64,000 bases of DNA from contig JAEZEI010000014.1 in assembly GCA_023417815.1 (NCBI GenBank), positions 17,106 to 81,105 on the forward strand, given 5' to 3'. Shown one piece after another: positions 44,149 through 52,027 of the stretch. Within the stretch, counting starts at the first letter, position 1; each line of letters opens with the position of its first letter. The translations under genes were made by a program, and so were the position numbers. Source of the DNA: Bacteroidota bacterium. GTDB taxonomy: Bacteria; Bacteroidota; Bacteroidia; Chitinophagales; Chitinophagaceae. A model generated the notes under the pieces. It was not told where the DNA came from. It searched no databases and saw only the letters and a list, made by a program, of their open reading frames with translations.

Positions 44149-45158
44149 TGAAGGCACTGCTTCTAGCCATATTCGTATTAAGTATCCAGCAGTCGTGGTC
44201 ACAATTCACACTTTCCATAAAAGTTGAGGACGATCAGCTGCTTGTAGGCGATCACCTCGCCATCAAAGGCTTTGTAGTTTCCAGGGACACAACAATTGTT
44301 AGCGCGGTTAGACTCCTGGATAGTGATATCGATATTGATGTCCCCGTTTATCCTGGAAATGTTAGTTATAAGCTTGAAATAATTCATTCGAGAGGTGACC
44401 TGGACCTTGCTCTCTCTTATGCTGGTAAGTATGAGGCATCCGCAGATACATTAATAAAATTTTCCTCACCTGCAGATGAAGTTGCGCCTTCCCATGTAAT
44501 TGAGATGCCAGGTATTAATGCTGATCTGAATACTTTCCTGCCCGGCAATTATGACGCGAAAAAAAGCCTTCCGCATATTCTTTTTGTGACGTGGAAGAAT
44601 AAATTATTAAAGCATGAGAATGCTTGGTGGACAGGCATTTTGGAAGAAAGGCAAGCCATAGTGACCAGGGTGAATATCGCCAGTAATATTGATACGATCT
44701 CTCTAAATGATATTTCTTCCTTTATTGCCGATACTGTTTCACATTCTATTCGCAGGAAATTTTCCCTGCTTCCTGGAAGAGAGAATTTTATCATCACGGG
44801 GGAAGGGTTTGGTGCTACCATTGCACTTTCCGCAATACTGGACCATGAAGGAACCTTTGGGAGATCCGGTATCTTCCTTCCAAGTTTCAATAATCTTACT
44901 GAAGAGGCGATGGATAAAGTGAAGAAGCATGCTTCTAATGCCAACGGGATGTTCTTTTTCTATAATGGTGCACAGCCTGATGTTGAAGACAGGAAATTCA
45001 CATCGCGGATAATGGATGCCCTTGGTGCCGGTTCACGCTCCCTGATCTATGTTGTACACGATGAAGTCCGATCTGACAATACAGGCGACTGGAAAAAATG
45101 GTTCCCGGAATTTTATCGCTGGGTATTCAGCAACGGGTTGAACTATATTATAAGATAA
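44148..45158 (+). CDS. Secreted esterase-like protein lacking the nucleophile serine
   Basis: 336 residues with a signal peptide (about 1-18, ends QSWSQ). An N-terminal beta domain (about 19-105) is followed by an esterase-D/enterochelin-esterase-like fold: LPGNYDAKKSLPHILFVTW, a nucleophile-elbow position reading ITGEGFGATIALS (G-E-G-F-G instead of G-x-S-x-G), GIFLPSFNN and FFFYNGAQPDVED. The missing Ser suggests a non-catalytic, binding or structural role. It is translationally coupled to dapA. No functional link to lysine synthesis is evident. Confidence 0.65.
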   Translation: MKALLLAIFVLSIQQSWSQFTLSIKVEDDQLLVGDHLAIKGFVVSRDTTIVSAVRLLDSDIDIDVPVYPGNVSYKLEIIHSRGDLDLALSYAGKYEASADTLIKFSSPADEVAPSHVIEMPGINADLNTFLPGNYDAKKSLPHILFVTWKNKLLKHENAWWTGILEERQAIVTRVNIASNIDTISLNDISSFIADTVSHSIRRKFSLLPGRENFIITGEGFGATIALSAILDHEGTFGRSGIFLPSFNNLTEEAMDKVKKHASNANGMFFFYNGAQPDVEDRKFTSRIMDALGAGSRSLIYVVHDEVRSDNTGDWKKWFPEFYRWVFSNGLNYIIR

Positions 45159-45169
45159 TCTCTCCCCGG

Positions 45170-45553
45170 GGAACTGGCGTTCCCGCCCCAAAAGAAAGTT
45201 AGGGAACAAAAATCCATTAACCGGTAAATAAACATTTAACCCGGATAAACTCCTCAATCAGACGAGGAACTGTCGTTCCCGCCCCAAATAAAAGTTAGGA
45301 ATCAAAAATCCATTAGCCGGTAAATAAACGTTTAACCCGGATAAACTCCCCAATCAGACGGGGAACTGGCGTTCCCGCCCCAATTGATAGTTAGGAATCA
45401 AAAATTCATTAGCCGGTAAATAAACGTTTAACCCGAATAAACTCCCCAATCAGACGGGGAACTGGCGTTCCCGCCCCAAATAAAAGTTAGGGAACAAAAA
45501 TCCATTAGCCGGTAAATAAACATTTAACTCAAATAATTCCTCCAGCCGGGTAG
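45170..45553. repeat. Four 96-bp tandem intergenic repeats
   Basis: Units start at GGAAC 45170, 45266, 45362 and 45458, so the period is exactly 96 bp; the last unit decays at its right end. Each unit has GGAAC-TGGC-GTTCC (TGTC in unit 2), GCCCCAA, AGTTAGG, CCATTA-CCGGTAAATAAAC, TTTAAC and a CCCCAATCAGACGGGG-like inverted repeat. Stop codons occur in all frames of both strands, so it is not coding. It fills the 427-bp gap between the convergent genes ending at 45158 and 45586. Confidence 0.95.
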
Positions 45554-45585
45554 GGTAGTTCATTCCCGGACCTGCCTCCTGGTCC

Positions 45586-46503
45586 TTATTTAGCCTTCTG
45601 TCCTACCTGGTAGCAGCATCCTTCAAGGGCGAGCTCTGTGTTCGGAAAGATCTCCAGGGTTTCTTTCAGGAATTCATCAAGATTTTCATACTTGGAAGAA
45701 AAATGGCCGATGATCAGTCTGCCGGCATTGGCGAGCTTTGCTATGGATCCGGCCTGTTTGGTGGTGGAGTGAAAACGTTTAAAGGCATGTTCAGCCAACC
45801 CGTCGAGGTAGGTGGTCTCATGATAAAGTAGATCAACATTCTTAACCCTGTCGGCCAGTTCTTCATGAAACAAAGTATCGGCACAATAAGCATAGGTGCG
45901 CGGCTCCGGAGCTTTTACGGTTACTTCATCATTTGGAATGATCGTTCCTTTTGCATGGATATAATCCTTGCCGGATTGAAGAACAGGATAATGATTTTCC
46001 GGGATGCCATATGCTTTTGCACGGGCCGGGTCAACGCTTCTCGGGTTTCTTTTTTCCCGGAACAGGAAGCCGTAGCAGGGAATGCGGTGTTGTACAGGAA
46101 AACAGCTAACTTCTATATGCGTGTCGTTGTGGATCACGCCTTCACCTTCTATGGTGTGGAAGTAAAGCGCATAGGGCAAAACGGTATCAGCAGCGGATAA
46201 CTGAAGTTTGATGATCTCTTCAAGACCTGCCGGCGCATGAATATGCAGGTCATCAATCCTGTTGGTGAGACCCATGCTGTTGATGAGGCCAATAAGCCCG
46301 TAGTAATGATCGCCGTGCAGGTGAGAAATAAAGATATGATGGATCCGGCTGCGTTTTATTTTGTAACGCGAAAGCTGGAGCTGGGTACCTTCACCGCAAT
46401 CGATCAGGTAAGTATCATGATCTGTCTGGAGTACCTGCGCTGTCGGATTCCTGCCGAAGGCAGGAAGAGCTGAATTGCTTCCCAGGATCGTTAGCGCAAA
46501 CAT
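45586..46503 (-). CDS. rnz: Ribonuclease Z
   Basis: 305 residues, the short RNase Z form. This metallo-beta-lactamase-fold endonuclease matures the 3' end of tRNA precursors. Zinc motif HLHGDH at 61-66, LIDCGEGTQLQL, the exosite-adjacent RNPRSVDPARAKAYGIP, YCADTLFHEEL (metal Asp), LYHETTY, HSTTKQAG and IGHFSSKY with a further His. It matters here because the tRNA at 62309 lacks an encoded CCA. The start overlaps the STAS gene stop by 1 nt (TGATG). Confidence 0.95.
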   Translation of the reverse strand: MFALTILGSNSALPAFGRNPTAQVLQTDHDTYLIDCGEGTQLQLSRYKIKRSRIHHIFISHLHGDHYYGLIGLINSMGLTNRIDDLHIHAPAGLEEIIKLQLSAADTVLPYALYFHTIEGEGVIHNDTHIEVSCFPVQHRIPCYGFLFREKRNPRSVDPARAKAYGIPENHYPVLQSGKDYIHAKGTIIPNDEVTVKAPEPRTYAYCADTLFHEELADRVKNVDLLYHETTYLDGLAEHAFKRFHSTTKQAGSIAKLANAGRLIIGHFSSKYENLDEFLKETLEIFPNTELALEGCCYQVGQKAK

Positions 46504-46886
46504 CAGTTATCAAAATTATCGTCAAGCAATTCTCTTTCTATCTCCTCCATCTGGATGATGTCCCACGCCTCACTTTCTGTCGGCGTTACATTCATTGTTT
46601 CGAGGAAGCCCGGACGGTCAAATTCTTCTTCTACTGCAGAACTGAGGCAACATACCACAAATGACAGATTATTCTCATAAAATTCCTGCTGGATTTCTGC
46701 TATTCTTGCTGCCAGGATTTTGTCGATATGCTGTACCGTCTCCATGTTCAAAACCACATGGGGCACCGCTTCCGCCATCCTTCCCTTAAGAAGGTCCGTA
46801 AATTCCTCTGCCATATTAGCAGAAAGCACCGCCTCTTCAGGTGCTATGACAGTGAATTTTTCTTTGGTATCTATTTTGACTATCAT
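46503..46886 (-). CDS. STAS-domain protein (anti-sigma-factor-antagonist-like)
   Basis: 127 residues from the ATG at 46886 (MIVKIDTKEKFTVI); a 33-codon longer frame from 46985 is possible but its extra part does not look like the family. The fold is STAS-like: strand FTVIAPEEAVLSANMAEEF, strand HVVLNMETVQHID, helix ILAARIAEIQQEFYENN and strand LSFVVCCLS. The usual phosphorylatable Ser/Thr after the hDhS strand is replaced (VQHIDK), so switching may differ. It is coupled to rnz, an arrangement of unknown meaning. Confidence 0.75.
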   Translation of the reverse strand: MIVKIDTKEKFTVIAPEEAVLSANMAEEFTDLLKGRMAEAVPHVVLNMETVQHIDKILAARIAEIQQEFYENNLSFVVCCLSSAVEEEFDRPGFLETMNVTPTESEAWDIIQMEEIERELLDDNFDN

Positions 46887-47132
46887 CAAGTAAGGATGGG
46901 ATGTAAAATAATTAATTTTTGATGCCCGTAAGTTCTTTATCAGGTTATCCGACGAAAAAAAATCCGGTTGATGGTGTTTCAACATTTAACAGCCCTTTTC
47001 AGATTTAACCCTATAAAAAAGCGTCATAAATATTACGAAAAGTTTACTTTTCAACATATCAACATTTTGGATTCCATCACAACTAATACAGGCGTATAAT
47101 CGTTATTATTGTAACAACTAAATCTACCGGGA

Positions 47133-49694
47133 ATGGATAATAATTTTTCAATACAGGTTAAGGAGATCATTAGCTACAGCAGGGAAGAAGCCCTGAGGCT
47201 GGGCAATGATTTCATCGGTACCGAACACCTGGTTCTCGGGCTCATCCGTGATGGAGATAATACCGCTATCAAAATACTGAAATCGCTTAACGTGGATCTA
47301 TTTGAGCTGAGGAAGGAAATAGAAATGGCGGTGAAGGATAAGACCGGGAAGAATATTGCCAATATAAATTCGCTGCCGCTTACAAAACAGGCAGAGAAGG
47401 TGATAAGGATAACCGTGCTCGAAGCAAAATCGCTTAAGAGCGCTACCGTGGAAAGTGAACACCTTATGCTTTCCATTCTGAAGAACAAGGAGAATATCGC
47501 CACCCAGATACTGAGCCAGTACGAGGTGGATTATGATATATTCAAAACGGAACTGGGCTTCGTGACCAGCAATCCGCCACAGGCTGAATTCAATGATGAA
47601 GAGGATTTTGATGAAGAGAGGAAACAATTCGGCCAGTCGTCTCGTTCACAAAAAGCAGGGGCGAATGCGCCCAAAACCAAAACGCCGGTGCTCGATAATT
47701 TCGGAAGGGATATCACCAGGCTGGCAGAGAACGGATCGCTTGATCCAATCGTTGGTCGCGAGAACGAGATCGAAAGAGTATCACAGATCCTAAGCCGCCG
47801 TAAAAAGAATAACCCGATCCTTATCGGTGAACCAGGCGTGGGTAAGACTGCCATTGTAGAAGGCCTTGCATTACGTATCGTGCAGAGAAAAGTTTCGCGC
47901 GTATTGTTCGACAAACGCGTGGTGAGCCTCGATCTTGCAGCGCTGGTTGCGGGAACCAAATACCGCGGACAATTTGAGGAGCGTATGAAAGCCATCATGA
48001 ATGAACTGGAAAAGAATCGTGATGTGATCCTGTTCATCGATGAGATCCATACGATCGTGGGCGCCGGTGGAGCAAGCGGTTCTCTTGATGCATCAAATAT
48101 TTTCAAGCCTGCTCTCGCCCGTGGCGAACTGCAATGCATCGGTGCTTCTACGCTGGATGAATACAGGATGCATATCGAAAAGGATGGTGCACTCGACCGT
48201 CGTTTCCAGAAGGTAATGGTGGAACAGCCATCAGTGGATGAGGCGATCGAGATCTTGAACAATATCAAGAATAAATACGAAGATTATCACAACGTTACTT
48301 ATAGCAAGGATGCGATTGAAGCTTGTGTGAAGCTGAGCGACCGTTATATGACCGACAGGTTGCTGCCGGACAAAGCGATCGACGTACTGGATGAAGTTGG
48401 TGCACGCAAGCATATCAAGAACATCAACGTTCCTGAAAATATCATTGAGCTTGAAAAGAAGATCGAAGACATCAAGCTTGAAAAGAACAAAGTGGTGAAG
48501 AGCCAGAAGTTTGAAGAGGCCGCTTCGCTGCGTGATACGGAAAAACGTTACCAGGAGCAGCTCGAAAAAGCTAAAGCGGAATGGGAAGAAGAGAGCAAGA
48601 CAAAACGGTACCCGATCGAAGAGGAAGACATCGCTGAAGTGGTGCACATGATGACGGGTATTCCTGTGAAGAGAATGGTACAGGCAGAAACGGAAAAACT
48701 TCGCCGCATGGCCAACGACCTTGAAGGCGCCGTAATAGGTCAGCAGGATGCGATAACCAAGGTGGTGAAAGCGATCCAGCGTAACAGGGTGGGACTGAAA
48801 GATCCGAAGAAACCGATCGGTACATTCATATTCCTGGGACCTACCGGTGTGGGTAAGACAGAACTTGCGCGTTCGCTTGCACGCCATATGTTCGACAGCG
48901 AAGATGCTTTGATCCGGATCGACATGAGTGAGTATATGGAGAAGTTCACGGTGAGCCGCCTTATCGGTGCACCTCCGGGATATGTTGGTTATGAAGAAGG
49001 CGGACAACTTACTGAACGCGTAAGAAGAAAACCTTACAGCGTGATTCTGCTCGACGAGATCGAGAAAGCACACCCGGATATCTATAATATATTATTGCAG
49101 GTGCTGGATGATGGTCAGCTTACTGACGGTCTTGGCCGCAAGGTTGATTTCAAGAATACGCTCATCATCATGACCTCGAATATCGGTGCACGCCAGTTGA
49201 AGGATTTCGGTGATGGAGTAGGTTTTGCAACCGCTTCACGCCAGGAGCAGGCGGAAGAGAACAGCAAGGCGATCATTGAAAAGGCGCTTAAGCGTACTTT
49301 CAGTCCTGAATTCCTGAACCGTATCGACGACGTGGTAATGTTCAATTCCCTGACAAGGGAGAATATTTTCGAAATCATCGATATCCTGATGAAGGGCGTA
49401 ATGCACAGGCTGAAAAACCTGGGCTTCTCACTGGAGCTTACCGATGATGCAAAAGATTTCATCGCGGAAAAAGGATTCGACAGCCAGTTTGGTGCAAGAC
49501 CATTGCACAGGGCCATACAGAAATATCTTGAAGATCCGCTGGCAGAAGAGATCCTGAACATGACGATCAAACCAGGCGATGTAATGATAGCAGAACTGGA
49601 TAAAGAAAATCAGAAGCTGAAATACAAAATAAAAGAAGAACCTAAGAAGAGAGAGAAAAAATCGGAAGCAGGTCCAAAGCCTGAGGAAAAATAA
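47133..49694 (+). CDS. clpC: ATP-dependent Clp protease ATP-binding subunit ClpC
   Basis: 853 residues. Two N-terminal Clp-N repeats (about 5-145), AAA+ domain 1 with Walker A GEPGVGKT (232-239) and Walker B VILFIDEIH, a UVR-type middle region (about 430-480, SQKFEEAASLRDTE), and AAA+ domain 2 with GPTGVGKT (569-576), LLDEIEKAH and the C-terminal D2 lid. The UVR motif marks ClpC rather than ClpB or ClpA. It unfolds proteins for ClpP, which is not in the window. The C-terminus is rich in Lys/Glu. Confidence 0.95.
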   Translation: MDNNFSIQVKEIISYSREEALRLGNDFIGTEHLVLGLIRDGDNTAIKILKSLNVDLFELRKEIEMAVKDKTGKNIANINSLPLTKQAEKVIRITVLEAKSLKSATVESEHLMLSILKNKENIATQILSQYEVDYDIFKTELGFVTSNPPQAEFNDEEDFDEERKQFGQSSRSQKAGANAPKTKTPVLDNFGRDITRLAENGSLDPIVGRENEIERVSQILSRRKKNNPILIGEPGVGKTAIVEGLALRIVQRKVSRVLFDKRVVSLDLAALVAGTKYRGQFEERMKAIMNELEKNRDVILFIDEIHTIVGAGGASGSLDASNIFKPALARGELQCIGASTLDEYRMHIEKDGALDRRFQKVMVEQPSVDEAIEILNNIKNKYEDYHNVTYSKDAIEACVKLSDRYMTDRLLPDKAIDVLDEVGARKHIKNINVPENIIELEKKIEDIKLEKNKVVKSQKFEEAASLRDTEKRYQEQLEKAKAEWEEESKTKRYPIEEEDIAEVVHMMTGIPVKRMVQAETEKLRRMANDLEGAVIGQQDAITKVVKAIQRNRVGLKDPKKPIGTFIFLGPTGVGKTELARSLARHMFDSEDALIRIDMSEYMEKFTVSRLIGAPPGYVGYEEGGQLTERVRRKPYSVILLDEIEKAHPDIYNILLQVLDDGQLTDGLGRKVDFKNTLIIMTSNIGARQLKDFGDGVGFATASRQEQAEENSKAIIEKALKRTFSPEFLNRIDDVVMFNSLTRENIFEIIDILMKGVMHRLKNLGFSLELTDDAKDFIAEKGFDSQFGARPLHRAIQKYLEDPLAEEILNMTIKPGDVMIAELDKENQKLKYKIKEEPKKREKKSEAGPKPEEK

Positions 49695-49698
49695 AACG

Positions 49699-49727
49699 AT
49701 CTGCGGTGAAAGCCGCAGATTTTTTTT
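49699..49727 (+). terminator. Rho-independent terminator
   Basis: ATCTGCGG-TGAAAG-CCGCAGAT with a following run of T. Its stem uses the same ATCTGCGG word that recurs in the intergenic repeats downstream. Confidence 0.9.
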
Positions 49728-49745
49728 GGAACAATATTTTCGGAA

Positions 49746-49911
49746 TTTTTTAAATTGTTCCATCGATGGAACATTGAGGAATTTGATTTTTAAATTGTTC
49801 CATTCCTGCGTGAATCTGCGGAAAAATCAGCGAAGATCTGCGGGAAACAATTTCTTGTGGTAAGAGTTCCCGCTGATAAACGCAGATCTGGACGCGGATG
49901 TTCGCAGATTG
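49746..49911. repeat. Intergenic repeat cluster: TTGTTCCAT and CGCAGATT words
   Basis: A 17-bp direct repeat (TTTTTAAATTGTTCCAT) occurs at 49747-49763 and 49787-49803. The first copy runs into the 16-bp perfect palindrome GTTCCATCGATGGAAC (49757-49772). Degenerate AATCTGCGG/CGCAGAT words follow to 49911. Confidence 0.75.
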
Positions 49912-49923
49912 CATGAATTTCTT

Positions 49924-49954
49924 TTTGTATTCCCTCATTTTTGAAGCAATTTTG
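49924..49954 (+). promoter_or_regulatory. -33/-7 promoter of cmk, predicted near-leaderless
   Basis: TTTG (49924-49927), a 19-bp spacer, then CAATTTTG (49947-49954), one base from TAnnTTTG. The start codon is at 49960, so the mRNA would begin about at the ATG. Confidence 0.6.
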
Positions 49955-49959
49955 TACAG

Positions 49960-50661
49960 ATGTCGAAGAAGAATGTGATCATAACAATCGACGGCTTTTC
50001 ATCCTGCGGCAAAAGCACCCTTGCAAAGCAACTTGCCAATGCACTCGGTTATGTATACATCGACAGCGGCGCCATGTACAGGGCGATCACGCTTTTTTTT
50101 ATGCGTAATCATATCGACTGGACCAACACCGACAAGGTGATTGAGGCACTGCAACAGATACATCTACATTTTGAATACAATCCTAAGTCCGGGAAATCAG
50201 AAATGTTCCTTAACGATGAGAACGTGGAATATGTGATCCGCGACCTGGTAATAGCGGAAAAAGTGAGCGAAGTGGCTGCGATTCCGGAGGTAAGATCCTT
50301 CGCAGTTGCCCAACAGCAGAAGATGGGAAAAAAAAGAAGCACGATCATGGATGGCAGGGATATCGGTACCACTGTATTCCCTGATGCAGACATAAAGATC
50401 TTCATGACGGCCGATATTCACGTGCGCGTTGAAAGAAGGTTCAAAGAACTCTACGAAAAAAACCCGAACATCACGCTGGAGGAAGTAACAGCCAATCTCG
50501 AAATGCGAGATTATATTGATTCCAACCGGGAAGTCAGCCCGTTACGCAGGGCAGAAGATGCGGTCCTTCTTGATAACACTAATATCACCATGGATGAACA
50601 GCTTGATTTCGCGATGAACCTGGTGCGGAAGAAAGGTCTGCTCGAATCGGTTTCTAATTAG
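49960..50661 (+). CDS. cmk: (d)CMP kinase
   Basis: 233 residues. It phosphorylates CMP and dCMP with ATP in pyrimidine nucleotide metabolism. The P-loop is TIDGFSSCGKSTLAKQLA, followed by YIDSGAMYRAIT (nucleotide-binding) and the typical MDGRDIGTTVFPDADIKIFMTAD and RRFKELYEKNP regions, then REVSPLRRAEDAVLLDNTN. This is the Cmk signature at the usual length. It is a single gene convergent with ispH across a repeat-filled gap. Confidence 0.96.
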   Translation: MSKKNVIITIDGFSSCGKSTLAKQLANALGYVYIDSGAMYRAITLFFMRNHIDWTNTDKVIEALQQIHLHFEYNPKSGKSEMFLNDENVEYVIRDLVIAEKVSEVAAIPEVRSFAVAQQQKMGKKRSTIMDGRDIGTTVFPDADIKIFMTADIHVRVERRFKELYEKNPNITLEEVTANLEMRDYIDSNREVSPLRRAEDAVLLDNTNITMDEQLDFAMNLVRKKGLLESVSN

Positions 50662-50685
50662 CATTGAAGTTCATAAATAGTTCCC

Positions 50686-50805
50686 GCAGATTCACGGAGA
50701 TCAATTCGCAGATTCTCGCAGAAAAGTTTAATAAAAGATCAGCGAAAATTTGCGGGAAGATCAGCGAAAATCTGCGATACAATCTGCGCAGATCTGCGGG
50801 AACCA
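50686..50805. repeat. Intergenic cluster of CGCAGATT / AATCTGCG words
   Basis: At least eight imperfect copies of CGCAGATT, TCTGCGGGAA or GATCAGCGAAAAT in both orientations in 120 bp between the convergent cmk and ispH. The same words occur at 49811-49911 and 53288-53340. Confidence 0.75.
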
Positions 50806-50809
50806 TTTC

Positions 50810-52000
50810 TTACCTGGATGCACTTACCTCCACCAGTTTATCGATCACCTTATCCACCACAGCATCCGGGCAACTGGCGCCGCTCGTTAATAAAATTGTG
50901 GGAATGGCATTATTTCTAAGGAAGTTCTCCGTTATTTTCTCCGAATGCGAATGCAGATCGAAATGCCGGATGATATTCCCGGTGATATTCTCTTCGCTTT
51001 TTATAAAATAGGTAGGAAGTTTTTCTTCGCAGAGTTCCACGAGGTGTGAAGTATTGCTGCTGTTATAACCGCCAACAACTATTGCAAGATCTGCAGGGGT
51101 TTCCAACATACCGTACACTGCACTCTGGTTATCGTTGGTCGCATAGCAAAGTGTATCACGGGTATCTGCAAAGTATGCTTCAAGTCCTTTATCAGCCACA
51201 CCGTGCTTTTCGATCATTACCTGTTTCAGGTAATCCGAGATGGCCTGGGTATCCGATGCCAGCATGGTAGTCTGGTTAACCACGCCGATCCTTTTCAGGT
51301 GTTGGGCAGGATCGAAGTTTTCAGAAAATCGGTTAGGAAATGTTCCAGCAAAATCATTTATGGATCTTTTTCCTGAAATGAATTCACCCAGAATGATCGC
51401 TTCCTGCATATCATTGATCACAAGTGTAGGGGTGCTTGCTGCAGCATGAGAGAATGTTGCACGGGTTTCTTCGTGGGTGGGTTTGCCGTGCACTATAACG
51501 GTGTAGCCCTGCTTCGCGATCTGTTCGCTGCGGTTCCATACTTTCTCCACGAACGGGCAGGTGGTATTGTATTTTTCGATCTCGATGCCTTTTCCCCTCA
51601 GTTCTTCTTCGATCTTCAGTGTTGTTCCGAAAGCGGGAATGAGCACGATGTCATTTTCCCGGAGAGATTCAAAAGGGATGACCTGGTTGCCCCTGGTGTC
51701 CTGCAGAAATTCAACCCCGCGTTCCTTAAGATCTTTATTCACCAACGGGTTGTGGATCATTTCACTCAGCAGGAAAATTCTTTTTCCAGGGTTTTCATCA
51801 ATGGTGCGGAATGCAATTTCAATGGCATTCTCCACCCCGTAACAAAAGCCAAAATGCCTTGCCAGGTAAATATGAACACTTCCGAGATCAAGAAATGAAG
51901 GGGTGAAATCCTTCTTCATCTTGTCGGCCTTCTTACGCTCTTCTTTTATCGCTGCAATTCTTGGGCTCCGGTAAGTGTGGGGAATAGTAAATTGCTTCAT
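50810..52000 (-). CDS. ispH: 4-hydroxy-3-methylbut-2-enyl diphosphate reductase
   Basis: 396 residues from the ATG at 52000, the start of MKQFTIPHTYRSPRIAAI; a 44-codon longer frame would run into the divergent GH13 gene and is rejected. Last enzyme of the MEP isoprenoid pathway. The three Fe-S cluster cysteines are in HFGFCYGVENA, NTTCPFVEKV and TSGASCPDAVVD, with VVGGYNSSNTSHL near the end. The extra N-terminal ~70 residues compared with the E. coli enzyme are usual in Bacteroidota. Confidence 0.95.
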   Translation of the reverse strand: MKQFTIPHTYRSPRIAAIKEERKKADKMKKDFTPSFLDLGSVHIYLARHFGFCYGVENAIEIAFRTIDENPGKRIFLLSEMIHNPLVNKDLKERGVEFLQDTRGNQVIPFESLRENDIVLIPAFGTTLKIEEELRGKGIEIEKYNTTCPFVEKVWNRSEQIAKQGYTVIVHGKPTHEETRATFSHAAASTPTLVINDMQEAIILGEFISGKRSINDFAGTFPNRFSENFDPAQHLKRIGVVNQTTMLASDTQAISDYLKQVMIEKHGVADKGLEAYFADTRDTLCYATNDNQSAVYGMLETPADLAIVVGGYNSSNTSHLVELCEEKLPTYFIKSEENITGNIIRHFDLHSHSEKITENFLRNNAIPTILLTSGASCPDAVVDKVIDKLVEVSASR

Positions 52001-52009
52001 TATTGGCTG

Positions 52010-52017
52010 CAAAGTTA
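52010..52017 (-). promoter_or_regulatory. -7 element of ispH
   Basis: TAACTTTG (then CAG) on the minus strand, a perfect TAnnTTTG. It ends 9 bp before the ATG at 52000, so the leader would be only a few nt. No clear TTTG at -33. Confidence 0.5.
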
Positions 52018-52027
52018 ACACCATCAG

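Noticed and set aside
43627..44202. 191-codon minus-strand ORF opposite dapA
   Set aside because: Shadow ORF; the dapA frame on the plus strand is complete and typical.
45033..45257. Minus-strand ORF of 74 codons running from the 96-bp array into the esterase-like gene
   Set aside because: It lies mostly antisense to a well-supported gene, resembles no family and is not kept through the repeat units.
45170..45553. CRISPR array
   Set aside because: The whole 96-bp unit repeats, including what would be spacers, and no cas genes are present.
47531..49073. Long minus-strand ORFs opposite clpC (245 and 280 codons)
   Set aside because: Antisense shadows of the AAA+ coding frame with no recognisable domain, start region or conservation signal.
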